A stretch of DNA of 64,000 nt, from contig JACATO010001088.1 in NCBI GenBank assembly GCA_018389105.1, positions 62,001-126,000 of the forward strand, given 5' to 3'. This document shows, piece after piece, positions 13,571 through 24,792 of this stretch (its first letter is position 1; every line of letters begins with the position of its first letter). The notes beneath the pieces are model-generated. The model did not search any database, had not been told where the DNA came from, and saw only the letters and a list, made by a program, of their open reading frames with translations. A program made the translations under genes and the position numbers. The stretch is from Nautilus pompilius. Taxonomy: Eukaryota > Mollusca > Cephalopoda > Nautilida > Nautilidae.

Positions 13571-15299
13571 TAGAGAAGCCATGAATTTTGTTAAATATTA
13601 CATATATTACTTATGGTCACCAAATTTTCCCATTTTCTCCTTTTTAAAATTTCCGTGGAAATTATTTATAAGACTGTTTAAATTCTGCGGATGTCATTTG
13701 AAACAAGCCGTGATTCCTATCATCAGCTATCAAATCATAAACGCTGGCTCACATCCAATGACTGATGGAGAGCTTGGCTGGTCTAGCTGAGTAGGTAGGT
13801 AGGCTATCTTCTTCAGCAATTAAAGTTCAGCTGGACTTATTTATATCTCTGAGCTCTGAATGAAAAACTTCTTTACTAACCCAAATAATCGATAATTGTG
13901 CTGGCAGTAAGACGAAAGGAAATCCACTCATTTTATGAATCACGACTTTTCTGCCTGCCAGCACTGGCAGACTGCCCGTACTGTAATCACACAGTCGTAG
14001 CTGTGAGGCCTGTTTTGTTCCATAAACATAATGACAAACTTATTAAAAAAAAGAAGGGGGATTTTAAGTAACAAAAATCAAATTGAAAACAAACAGTTCA
14101 TGTTTTAAAAAAAGCTATTTCCTATTATTAGAGCTTACGAGCAGATGTAACTAATATCAATGCTACTCAATTTTTATATCTTAATTTATCTAACTAGCCT
14201 TGTTTTCCTCTAATGCCTGCAGACACATTAATGGACATTTCCTTCTTTTTGATCCACATTAAGTCATTAAACTTTTCTTCTTCAAACATGCATGCTGACA
14301 TCGGGACTTCTTCTGATGGATGCCCTTACTTTCAGTTATCAACCATCTAATAAAGCATATTTCTCATCTAAAAGCTTTCAAGTCTGCCTCTGCTTTGGTT
14401 TTGAGTAATAATATATATTGCAATCATAGTACATTCATTAATGATTAATGTTCGGATCCACTGAACCTCATAGTATGACTCCCAGATAAAGAAAACATGC
14501 TAAAGTTGACTTGTTTGCTTGTTATTTGTTACATTTTCAAATGTTACAATTAGGAATTACCAGAGAACCTGGCATCAACTAACTGACAAACACCCTGACC
14601 TATCCAGATTTAAAATACATCTGATGAGAAATAGATAACAAATGCATTTTCTTTTTTAAATAGGAAAGATAAAATTTATTCTATGTATTACTTTCAAAAG
14701 GATTTTTAAATTGGTCCATATATTTGACTAGATTTTACCCAGGCAGCTCCTATAACACTGAATGGCATTTAAAATAATTATAAAAGAAAGAAAATCAAAA
14801 GGTCTTCAAATAATTTTGCATTCTTGCGGTCTGACGTCTTTCCTACCAGGTTTCTCTTTTTGTTGCTGTGTTTATAGATGTTACAGCTTAGATTACAGAA
14901 TCACTTGAAAATTTGTATAGTTTTTTCCCAATTCTGGAACCACTCCACAAATTTTCTCGCCAGTCAGTAAGATTGCTTTCCATTACTATTTTCCTTTAAA
15001 AACCATTCATGTCCACTTTTCACTGGGTCAGTAACACAAGCAGTTCACTAAGTGCTGTGAATTGCTTTTAAAAAATGTAAATAGTAGACATATCTCCATG
15101 CGAAATTTCAGTCAAACCTTGACAAATACATAGAATAGTTGAAAAATTCAAAATTTTCTTTCACTGAAAACAAAGATAAAAGAAAGCTAAATTACAGCAG
15201 ATTTAAGTCTAGCTGTAATTGTGTGCCTTTTAGCTTCCATAAATTTACTTCACTGATTCAGTGTACGTAGTACAACAATAATCTCCTAAACAAGTTGAT

Positions 15300-15600
15300 C
15301 AGGTGGTACAGTAGCAGTCTAGTGGTAGACTACTGGACTGTTAAGGTTAAGGAGCCAAGTATAATTCTCAAAAGGAACTGATAATGTTCGGCATACCTCT
15401 GCAGCATGGTTCTTCTCCCTTTATGCACCCAAATTTCCTCCCACATCTAAAAATGAAGAATTCTAGTGGAGGTTTCTCTGCCAAAGTTGGAAGTGCCAGG
15501 TCCCACATAGCACAAAATTGGCAACACTTCCTAGCAGATAACTATGGCACTATGCTACCTGACCAGGGCTATCTCCTTTGTCAATATTGGTGTATGACAT
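15300..15600 (+). mobile_element. SINE family A copy with tRNA-like head
   Basis: Plus orientation. The head AGTCTAGTGGTAGACTACTGG and the following GACTGTTAAGG are the tRNA-derived part. The body includes TTTCCTCCCACATCTAAAAATGAAGAATTCTAG and CCAAAGTTGGAAGTGCCAGG. It is one of the best preserved copies, head to body. Confidence 0.7.
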
Positions 15601-16424
15601 AAAGACAAACAAACTAAAAACAAAAAAAAGCATATTAATTCATTTACCAAATTCTGCTTTAAAGAGGAAGTCAAATGGAATCTGAAATCGCTTGTCTGGA
15701 AATATTAAAAAAAAAAAAAAAAAATTCAAGTATGTTTTAAAATCTTCTTGCCTCCCTGAATAAACCCAGGTTAAGAATTTCTGCCAGACCCCCAGCACTA
15801 TTGACTTCCATCAGCATTGCATTGCAGGAATGCTTCCTTAAATATCAATAAATAGAAAAAAATCATTTTAAGATTTCAAGCACTCCTGGTTTAAGTATAA
15901 AAACCAAAAAATTCAAACCGTTAACCTGAATGAATTCTTCATTGTTCTAAAGTCTAGTTAAATGCATCTGCCTAAATCAGTTGGCAAGATTTTCCATAGC
16001 TACTTTTAAATAGCTGTTCTGACCAATTACTTCCACCAACTGAGCAGCTCAAATTTAAAGGTGACTTATATCACTGGAACAAAAATAACTGCAAAGGTTT
16101 CAGGTGATGCTGTCACAGCGCAGCACTAGTAGCAACAGACCCATTCTGAGAGCTCTCCACCTGGTAGAAATGACCTGCCAACACAAAACCAAGCAACAGT
16201 AGACAACATTCGTGTGTTTAATGACTGCAGTTAACAGAAAACCATAGATAGAAACCGATGATAATAGTGATAGAAAACCTGATTCAAATTCAGGTAAACA
16301 TTTTTTTTTAAAAAGAGGAAAGACCTTGTGGCTAATGTTTTTAAAAAACACAAAACAATTTTTTTTTGTGCATGAAATATGGAATTTTATAGTCAGAAAC
16401 ACCGATCTGTGAGTGTGGTGTGTA

Positions 16425-16447
16425 TGAGAGAGAGAGAGAGAGAGAGG
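16425..16447. repeat. (GA)n microsatellite
   Basis: A short run of GA repeats. The plus-strand ORF across it encodes an Arg-Glu repeat and is not a gene. Confidence 0.9.
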
Positions 16448-16629
16448 GACTATTGCTATTTAAAACAAGAACTTCACCTTATGTTTGGTCAGCCATTAAA
16501 TCAGAGAGGATACATTCTCATTCAAGTTACCATTCTTAGAGCATTTGATTTTTCCATTTCATTCCATCCCATACACACACACGTACAGGGCAAGCACACT
16601 GCTAATCCTGTGCTGTGGGATCCACCAAT

Positions 16630-16802
16630 TCAAATTTTGACAAGGGAATCTCAACCATAATTCTTTATTTTTTTTTAGATGTGAGAGGAAACTAGAGTAC
16701 TCAGAAAACCAACATATACTAAACCAAGTTGACCCTTTGTGGGAATTGAACTTAGGCCACTTGACCTTAGCAGTTCAGTAGGCTAACCACTGGACAACCA
16801 TG
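16630..16802 (-). mobile_element. SINE family A copy with box B
   Basis: Minus orientation. The head reads GTTGTCCAGTGGTTAGCCTA and then a box B-like AAGTTCAATTCCC. The body has CTAGTTTCCTCTCACATCT. The A-rich run and the end are on the left. This copy shows the tRNA origin of the family most clearly. Confidence 0.7.
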
Positions 16803-16922
16803 CGCATTTAATTAAAAAAAATAAAACAACAAAAAAAAAAAACAGGCTTTAAAAAAATATTAAATATTCTGCATTAAATTTAGTATTGGTTAAATGTATT
16901 TAAAAACAAATTACTCGAGTTT

Positions 16923-17305
16923 TTATTTGACTAATTTGTGAAAGAGCCCCTGGTCTTTCATGTCCTGCTCAGCGGTTGTGCTTAATGTAATGTTCTCAAA
17001 CATCTGGTAGAACACCCTCCGCCACCTTGGGGGGTTGTGCCACTCTATGACGTGGCTGTTGTTTGGGCAAAAGTTGGTGCAAACAGTTGGGTAGAGGTCC
17101 TGAAAGTACCAAGCCAGCAGATGCACAGTTTCTTCGGAGACTCATTCTGTGGGAGCATTCCGTACCTCCCCCTGGCCATTGATGAAAACCGATGAAACGG
17201 CTGGTCTAGAAGTTTGTTGTTTGGTTTTTCTGGGAAAACAAACATTTGTAAAGAAAGACAAGCTGGGCGATAAATCAAACATTTAAATTCATTTTTAAGA
17301 TACAA
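16923..17305 (-). pseudogene. Unrecognised coding fragment with one frameshift
   Basis: Two overlapping minus-strand frames look like one broken protein segment. The upper frame ends its sensible part near 17135 in RGRYGMLPQNES, and the other frame takes over with EETVHLLAWYFQDLYPTVC and runs to a stop at 16923. A one-base deletion near 17130 would explain the switch. The joined stretch is about 120 residues, with normal composition and many Trp, Cys and Pro residues, unlike the low-complexity translations around it. The local base composition is also less AT-rich. I do not recognise the family. It could be a transposase piece, a retrocopied gene fragment, or an exon of a nested gene. It lies in intron 2 of the LIM gene. 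Confidence 0.35.
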
Positions 17306-18825
17306 GCAGCAAAAAAAAAAAAAAAAGTTTACTGAACGGCTGCCTGTTCTGTCCGCTTAACACAACATCCCCTGTACTAGCAGAAATATTTTGTGAAATT
17401 TGAGGGGGGGGGAAACACGCCAGTAGCACGAAAATAGAAAGAAAAAAAAAGGTTTTATCCCGTGGTCATTAAATCAAGTGGTTACTACCAGACAACATGG
17501 ATGGAACCCTGGCCTCTTGAAGATCGATAACAGCTTCAGCGCAGACATTCTGAGAAAAGAAACCTTGGATAGTGCGCGTTCTTTGTACCGGTGTATTGGG
17601 CCGTGCTCACAGCTGCCTCAGCGCCTGTGAATTAATTCTTGGCTTATTTTGCATCCATGTAAAAAAAAAAAAACCGGCAACTGTGCGTTTCCACGTTGTT
17701 GAGCACTTCCCTCCACCACTGCCCATTTCAGACATGGCAGAGACAGAGGGTTACAATCAAGGTCCCTCTCCTAACAGACAGTCATCAGATGAATCATACT
17801 ATCAAGCTCCCTGCTATTAGATGAACAAAAAAATAAAAAAAATTATAAAAAGCCCATTCATAATCAGGGCTGTGGTACGGTCTTCTCTCCAAGTTAATTT
17901 AAGAAAACAATATGCATTTCAGAAAATATAATACGAATTTGCCAACCTCACAATATCACAAAATTATTTTACTTTTATGAATCATTTAGTCTGAGCTGAA
18001 AGGTTTTCTTTATACTGTAAAGCATCAACATCCACACTTTACATTAAGCTTTAGACTGCTGCACACAAATTGGACAAATAATGAAGAACTGCTGTAAGTC
18101 ATTGCTGGAGCTATCCAATGAAAGCATACAAAAGAAATAAGACAGCCAATGAAAACATGTGTAGGAACAAGACAAGGAAAACACTGAGGTAATAAAACCA
18201 CTGTAAGCAATAAGACAAAACAATTATCAGTTAATAAAAATATGCATAAATGAATGAATTTGACTGGTGATATTAAAATAAAATTTAGTCTTTTCTTTTA
18301 GAAAAAAAAAGTAAATTCATAAGTTTGATAATTAACATTTTGCTCTCAGTAATAACCTAGTGGTAATTTCCAAATTCCACTTCTAATTGGTGTCAGTAAC
18401 TTTAGCACAAGTTATTTGGAAATTTATCAATTCCTATGGCAAAATACAGGAAATATTTGGCAAAATAGACAGGGTTAATAATTAACCATAGTAATAATTG
18501 GGGTGAAGCAAATTATCCCAGCAACATTCATCTGGAATCTTGGTCAGCCAATGTTTGTAACAGTAAGGTGGAATTTCAATTGGGAGAGAAGCCAAAGTTA
18601 CATGATTATATAAATATCCCTTATTAAGTTATGAAAAAACAACAAAAATGTACTTAAATATATATTTACAGACTATGTCAAACAACATTCCAGTATTTGA
18701 ATTTTCCATATCATATAATATGCAAAAACATTTCTGAAAGAGAAAAATATAGTCAGACTTTAATACAAAGCTAAGTATTATCACCGTGCTTGAGGGGTTG
18801 TTATTGTTTAAGTGATTCAATATAT

Positions 18826-19400
18826 AGGGTGTTTATAGAGTTGGTGAAGAGTTTCCGTATTTAATAACCTAACTACATAAAGCAAAAATAGAACAAATAC
18901 ATTTTATTACAAAACCAAAAATAGCAATAATCAAGAAGCTTAACTGTATTTCATGGCTTGGTCAGCTGAAGTTGGTTACTGCAGTAAAATGAAAGTTCAG
19001 GGCACATTACAACAAGAATTCATCTGACAACTCATGTAGGAGATGGATGAAGAACTTTAAAGAAACAGTTTCAGTTTAAAATAGAAAAAGTTCTGGTAGA
19101 CCAGGCATCAGTCAAGAGACCAGCACAGCTGTTGAAAAGCATTTTCAAGAAGCCCACAAAATCACTTTGCAGCACCTCAAGAATTGAAGTCATAAAACAG
19201 TGAAAGGTGGGTGGCAGGTGCTGCATCAACAACAAATCACAGCAGTTATCAATCACAAAAACCCCAACAACTGGAGAACGTATTTCAGGCCGTTGCAAAT
19301 AAGACTGAATGCTGTATTGCTGAAGAGGATGTCTATGTAAAATTCTAAGCATACAACGTTTTAATGCAATGTAATTTTTTTTTATTGGTTTTCTTTTTTT
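18826..19400 (+). mobile_element. Tc1/mariner-superfamily relic
   Basis: A terminal-repeat-like start TAGGGTGTTTATAGAGTT (about 18826) is followed on the plus strand by a readable helix-turn-helix linker: GRPGISQETSTAVEKHFQEA then HKITLQHLKN (19096-19185). This matches the GRP...V...F..SP.KS.R..SREL segment typical of this superfamily. Degraded sequence follows, and the catalytic part was not found. A similar start occurs at 43847 (AGGTGTTTATAAAGTTCTG), possibly a second copy of the family. Confidence 0.5.
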
Positions 19401-19499
19401 CTTCCATGCACCAGAGCCTGCAAGAGAGACAATCTTGGTGGGAGGGTACAGTATTGCCAGTCTTGCACAACACAGGTTCACGCATTGTTCTCCAGTCAT

Positions 19500-22370
19500 A
19501 TTACACTGGTATGCAACATATCTGATGTTTCAACATACATAGCTGTTTTTTAAATCAATTCAGGTGTGTTGAATCCAAAAATGCCATCCATTTTCCCTCA
19601 TCATGTACAGTTTTCTAGCAATAACTATCACCTATTTTGTATGGGTGGTATATAGACATACATGCATTATGATATGTTATATATTGTGTGTATATATATA
19701 TATATATAATTGTAATCAAAATCTTATAATTTTGTACTCTTAGAAATTTAGTTATTATTACCTACTATGAATATACCAAACATTTTTCACGAAAAACTCT
19801 GATGTGATACATGAAATGGTTATGAAATTGAAATCAGCTGGAAAAACTGTATAAGATCAGTTTATAGAAAGAAAACATCCTTTGTTTTGAAACGCATACC
19901 AGTGTTATCAACAGCTCTGTTTGACTTTCAAAGTCAGTCTTCTTTAGAAGTTACTTTTCTTACACAAGTTCTACTTGTGAGAACAAAAATTAATTTTCAG
20001 TTTTTTAAAAAAATATTTCCTCTCTATTATCTGACAAGGGCATTATTTCTTACATGCCTCTTCTATGAATGATTTTTATGTCATAGAAATAAAATGCTCG
20101 CCAGCATTTGTAATGAAAATGAATTTCAATAATTATTAAATAAGTTCTGTAAAAATATATGAATTGATTAATTTTAAGAAAAAGTAGTTTAAATCAATGG
20201 TTACCAACATTTGTAATAAAAATTTTTATTTTTTTTAATTGATGCCAATTCTGCTATATCATAACCATCCATGGCTAATATGACATCTGTAAAAATCAAA
20301 CATTAACAAAAAAATTACATTTATAAGAAAGAAAAAAAAGGTGATTAGTTTTCTTTTATAAATAAATTCAAAATAAACTGTGAAAAGCAGAAAAAAAATT
20401 CCATTCTTTTTCTCTTAACTATAAAATAAATCAAAATACTGATGATTTATCTTATATAAAATGCAATTCAATCTTCTCCAGAATGGGCAAACCATTTCAG
20501 GCAGAAGAGAGAGATGAATGAGTCTGCTATCCTCCACTTTGTTTAAGAAACTGTTTTAAAAAAAGGCAAGAGAACTGTTCAGTTCTATCATTAAGGTAAC
20601 AGGTGATGAATCTGAATGAAGCTTCTACAAGCTGACAATTAAGTAAATGTTCCTGCAATCCAGAGTTCCTGGAAGCTTCTCTAAGAGTCCAACAAATAGG
20701 GGCAGATTCTGTAGCACTGTACTGCGGAACTGTTTTCTAAATTATCAGCAGATATAAACTTAATTTCAGATTCCACAGATTCCTGCTTCAATAATAATTT
20801 AAAAAACCACACAATCAGGTGTTGGCCACAAAGGGTAAAGACTGTACTCACAAACAAAAATCAATATCTACTAATTAATTTAAAGTTCAACGCTTTTCGT
20901 TGTCAACAACTCACTTTTCTGAACAAACAATGTTTATAAAAGAAAACCGAGCAAAATTTTTTAAAATGTACCAATTTCTTCTGAGAGGTGACTTTGGGAT
21001 AAACATGCAAAAAAGAATGAACACTGATTGTTTATTTAGTGTTTTCCCTCAACCCCAGTGTTCCATAGTATTAAGTATAGGTTGTCCCTTCTCCTGGAAA
21101 GCCCACAAATTCCACGAGTAAGGCACCACCTGGGTCTAACCAACCAACTAAGCTTAATGCAAATTAAACCTCCACGGTGATGCTGAAACTGCTTATCAAT
21201 TTTTAAAGACAGGGTTAGTCTGACCAGGGTTGTATCTCTATTAAAAAGAAAAAAAAAAGATATCTGCTCTATAGCATCACACATTGCTGCAGAACTGGTC
21301 AAGTTAATCTTGAAGACAGGATCTTGTACCAGTGTGCAGCAGCCATGAGGGATGCTAATGTAGTCACTGGTAAACAAGAGATAACTTATAATTGCTGCAA
21401 AAAGGTTGTGTGTATTACTTTAGGCTGCAATGAATAAAAAGATATAGAAGAAAGGAAGAGGAATACGACACAATAATTACATCTTTTATGGATTACATAC
21501 ATTTCACAACAGACGAAATTTTCATGTCAAATTGACACAAAGATAGAAAAAGTGTTCAGAATCTTGTGACAATAAAGAATTCTCTAATATTGCATTTTTT
21601 TCCCCAACAGTATTATAGATGACATGATATGAAAAAGTGACTTGCTCTTAACTTACCTATTATACTGCAGCTAATTGATAGTTTCCTGCTCATTTATTGC
21701 AGCTATGATTGGGCGTACTTAACAAATTGTGCACATATATGCATAACTGGGTTTTTAACTTGCTAAGCATAATGCCGAAACTGGATGGCTGCCAGAATTG
21801 TAGTATTTCACACTACTGAACCACCAGACAGACAATAAAAATTATATTGGACAAAAGATCAGGTGATAATGGCAATCCAAAGTCTCATTTCAAAACAAAG
21901 TTTCATGAATTTAATTGAAACCTTAAAAAGGTGTCAGAACCAGAACTAGACCAGAATGTTATAATCATACTTTCTTCCCAGAAGAGTGAGAGACGGTCTT
22001 ATTGATTGGTCTGGGGCAATAGGGCAATATCTGTTCAGTCCCTGGTCATTATTAATAATAATAATAGTGAAGTCAGTGGACAATATTCATGGTTGTAATC
22101 AGATTCAAGGAATGTTTGAAATTCATAAAATAGGCCACAAACTATCAGTTTTAGAAGAGAGAAAGAGCTTACTAGAGCATATCTAAAATATGTAAAGGAG
22201 AGAGAGACTATAGTTACATTGAAAAAAAACTGAATGTTATACAAACTGTATTTACTTATGGTATGTATTTTGAGTGACACTGTAACAGGAATATTCAAAT
22301 AAAGCCTAAGTGAAATAGCAATGTCATAATGGTATCCAGCTCTGGTTTTATTTGAACTTCTCTAATATAT
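19500..22370. other. Intron 2 interior, nothing recognised
   Basis: AT-rich sequence with poly-A/T runs and a TA microsatellite. The longest frames (up to 113 codons on the minus strand near 21.2 kb) show no family similarity and no splice context. Confidence 0.6.
19683..19710. repeat. (TA)n microsatellite
   Basis: About ten TA units after a TGTGTG stretch. It lies in intron 2. Confidence 0.9.
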
Positions 22371-22635
22371 ATGGAGGCGGCGTCATGGCGCAATGAGTAG
22401 CAAGTTTGCTCGTCAATCCTTGTGTCGCAGGTTCATTCACCGGTGTGGTTGGCGGTATGTGCTGCTGATGAGGGCCATAAGACCAAAACAGCTGTACATC
22501 CCTCCTCTGGCCACTGACATTCACCTTGACTCTCAACTTGGAGAGGGATGGGCTCCGCCAGGTTGTAAAATGCCCTAGACACACCTCTTGAGATGCTCCA
22601 ATGACCTATGGGTTATGGGACAAGTGAAGTGAAGA
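22371..22635 (+). mobile_element. tRNA-derived SINE (type B)
   Basis: The head carries internal RNA polymerase III promoter motifs: a box A-like TGGCGCAATGAG (22389) and a box B-like GCAGGTTCATTCAC about 45 bp downstream. A tRNA-unrelated body of about 180 bp follows. I see only one copy in the window. A mariner has landed directly at its 3' end. It is not a host tRNA gene because the sequence between the boxes does not fold as a clear cloverleaf. Confidence 0.6.
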
Positions 22636-22641
22636 AGTATA

Positions 22642-23963
22642 CAAGGTCTGTGCAAAAAGAAACCAAACTTTTAAAATAGCGCACCAACCAGCTGGCACAG
22701 CATGCTCGCGACCATAGTGCTGTGTATCAGTGACCTTGACCTCCAGTCTAATAATATCCACATCACGCCATGTCAGTTAGTCATCGATTTACATGCGCTA
22801 GAGTGAATGTATGCTTAGCGCACTTGGCGATTTGTCGCAAGTTGAACAATGAAGGATCTTGAAGAGCAATGTGTTTGTGTGAAATTCTGTTTCAAATTGG
22901 GAAAAACTTTTACGGAGACTTTTCTAATGTTGCAACAGGCCTTTGGGGAGGATTGTTTGAGCCGTACGCAATGTCATGAGTGGTACCAACATTTCAAATC
23001 GGGAAGAACATCCACCGAAGACAATCCCAAATCTGGACGACCTTCCACGACAACAGACGACGGTCACATTGAGAAAGTGTGTGCTGTGATCTGTGGAAAT
23101 CGTCGTCTGACTGTCCGTGAAGTTTCCGGAGAAGTAGGCATCTGTAAAAGTTCGTGCCACATGATTTTAAAAGAAAAATTGAACAGGCATCGTGTAGCCA
23201 CAAAATTTTGGCTGAGTCTGCTGACAGTTGAACAAAATGAGAACCGAGTCACATTCAGTCAGGAGTTCTTTGATCGATCGAATGCTGATGAAAGCTTTTT
23301 GAAAAGTGTCATAACAGGTGACGAAACGTGGGTGTACAGCTACGATGTTGAAACAAAAAGGCATTCATCACAGTGGGTTGGAACATCGGCACTGCAATCA
23401 AAAAAAGCACATCAGAGTCGCTCAAATGTGAAGGTGATGTTGATCGTCTTTTTTGATTGGAAGGGTGTCGTTCATCATGAATTTGTTCCACGTGGTCAGA
23501 CGATCAATAAAGAGTTTTACTTGGATGTTCTGAGGCGGTTGAGAGAGGCAGTGAGAAGGAGACGGCCTGAGGCATGGAAAAACAAAACCTGGATGCTGCA
23601 CCATGACAATGCACCTGCTCAAGTGTCACTTCTTATCCGTGACTTTTGGCAAAGCACGAGACGTCTCTCGTCCCCCAGGTGCCCTACTCTCCGGATTTGG
23701 CGCGTGGACTTTTTTTTTTTGTTCCCAAAGTTGAAATCCATCCTGAAAGGTCACCGATTTCAGACTATAGAAGAGATTGAAGAAAATTTGCTAAGAGAAC
23801 TGCGCACTATCTCTGAAAACGCATTCCAAAACTGGAAAAAACGTTGGGAGCAGTGTATCAACAGTGGAGGGAACTATTTTGAAGGAGACAACTCTGATTA
23901 ATTTGTAAGTAAAGCAATAAATTTGATTTTTAAAAAGTTTGGTTTCTTTCTGGACAGACCTCA
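22642..23963 (+). mobile_element. Mariner transposon, nearly intact
   Basis: The ends are inverted repeats of about 30 bp sharing AGAAACCAAACTTTT (near 22658 and inverted near 23942), with GGTCTGT just inside each terminus. The target dinucleotide TA flanks both sides (22640-22641 and 23964-23965). Total length is about 1.32 kb, normal for mariner, and one transposase ORF fills most of it. The element sits at the 3' end of a SINE (22371-22635). Nearly full length and a mostly open ORF suggest fairly recent insertion compared with the other relics here. Confidence 0.92.
22849..23901 (+). CDS. Mariner transposase, full length with a local frame disruption
   Basis: This 350-codon ORF has the usual mariner transposase length. 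It cuts and pastes the element using a DDD catalytic triad. In order: an N-terminal helix-turn-helix DNA-binding half (about residues 1-110, including HEWYQHFKSGRTS and SGRPSTT), the first catalytic Asp in ITGDETWVYSYD, the second in MLHHDNAPAQ, and the third in VDFFFLFPKLK. Normally SPDLAP directly precedes the third Asp. Here that motif is readable only in another frame (about 23689-23706), so the stretch around 23641-23706 carries small indels that compensate each other, and Asp2-Asp3 spacing is 33 rather than 34 residues. The C-terminus EYFEGDN-like ending (NYFEGDNSD) is present. The ORF is open, but the scrambled segment beside the active site makes activity unlikely. It is not part of the host gene. 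Confidence 0.9.
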   Translation: MKDLEEQCVCVKFCFKLGKTFTETFLMLQQAFGEDCLSRTQCHEWYQHFKSGRTSTEDNPKSGRPSTTTDDGHIEKVCAVICGNRRLTVREVSGEVGICKSSCHMILKEKLNRHRVATKFWLSLLTVEQNENRVTFSQEFFDRSNADESFLKSVITGDETWVYSYDVETKRHSSQWVGTSALQSKKAHQSRSNVKVMLIVFFDWKGVVHHEFVPRGQTINKEFYLDVLRRLREAVRRRRPEAWKNKTWMLHHDNAPAQVSLLIRDFWQSTRRLSSPRCPTLRIWRVDFFFLFPKLKSILKGHRFQTIEEIEENLLRELRTISENAFQNWKKRWEQCINSGGNYFEGDNSD

Positions 23964-24697
23964 TACACGAACACTAGCTTGTAATAAACAAAATTAACTT
24001 GTCTTCCATACTTTCTGTTACATGTACATCATTGTGCTTAATGTCTGGCATACTGGACTTGTCATTACTTCTCCTGACTACCTAAACTCATTTGCAGTAT
24101 CAATCTTGCAGGCCATATTGTCCTAGAGTGAATCACTGCCACTTCTTTATCACCTGGCATAGGAAAACAAGTGAAAGGCTTACTGTTTCAACAGGCTGCC
24201 ATCTTCAGTTCTGTCCAAGTTGTCAGAAACTTCTCTTGGTGATAGACTTTTTTACCACCTGAAATAATATTACTTAGCAATGTTGCTTTTGCTGGTGCTC
24301 AGAAACTCTCCACCACCTTTCACTGATCATTAATCAGTCATCACAAAGTTCCTCGTAAGAAATTCTGGAAGGCTTGTTGAGGCTGACATCACACGATCTG
24401 ATGTACAATAACCAGAGACGCTGGAAAAGTTGGCATCATATTTCCCATGCAGTAGTTTCTTGACAACTGCTGTCCTGTGTGTAGCAATTTAAGGTTTGTG
24501 TAAAAAAAGTTATGAGGGCAGAGGCATATTCAAACCACAAAGCTTATTTTTACCAAGCGGGACTTTCAAAGAAAAACCTTATGCTTTCTGCAGTACATAA
24601 TTCTCTTAAACTAATAAGCAGCGATGTTACAGGATCTTTTAACTCATTTGGTGGCTGCCTTCAGAACACAAAACAAGCAAACAAATGCAAAGCTTAC

Positions 24698-24792
24698 TTC
24701 CGCATGTTGACCTGGTGTTACAATTTTTTCACACTGTTCACAACGCAGACAATTTGGGTGCCATTCTTTGCCCAGAGAAGTTTTCCGTTCAG
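24698..24792 (-). CDS. LIM-domain protein, exon 2 (central zinc ligands)
   Basis: This 95-nt exon lies between an acceptor (tgtttCAG at 24793-24795) and a consensus donor (GAA|GTAAGC at 24696-24697). Its first two bases complete the codon split in exon 1, and it ends in phase 0. It encodes residues 14-45, including the core [15 protein letters not shown]. That supplies His25-x2-Cys28-x2-Cys31-x2-Cys34, four of the eight zinc ligands, with 17 residues between Cys7 and His25 as the LIM consensus requires. The ending TPGQHAE leads directly into exon 3. Other frames are open here too but show no recognisable protein. Intron 1 (24793-59871) is about 35 kb and intron 2 (11008-24697) about 13.7 kb, both full of transposon debris. 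Confidence is high because phase, splice sites and domain spacing all agree. Confidence 0.93.

Noticed and set aside
16740..16802. tRNA gene
   Set aside because: Box A- and B-like motifs are present, but the stretch is the head of a SINE and lacks a plausible cloverleaf.
22371..22635. Two opposed short ORFs near 22.4-22.6 kb
   Set aside because: Both lie inside the type B SINE and have no protein similarity.
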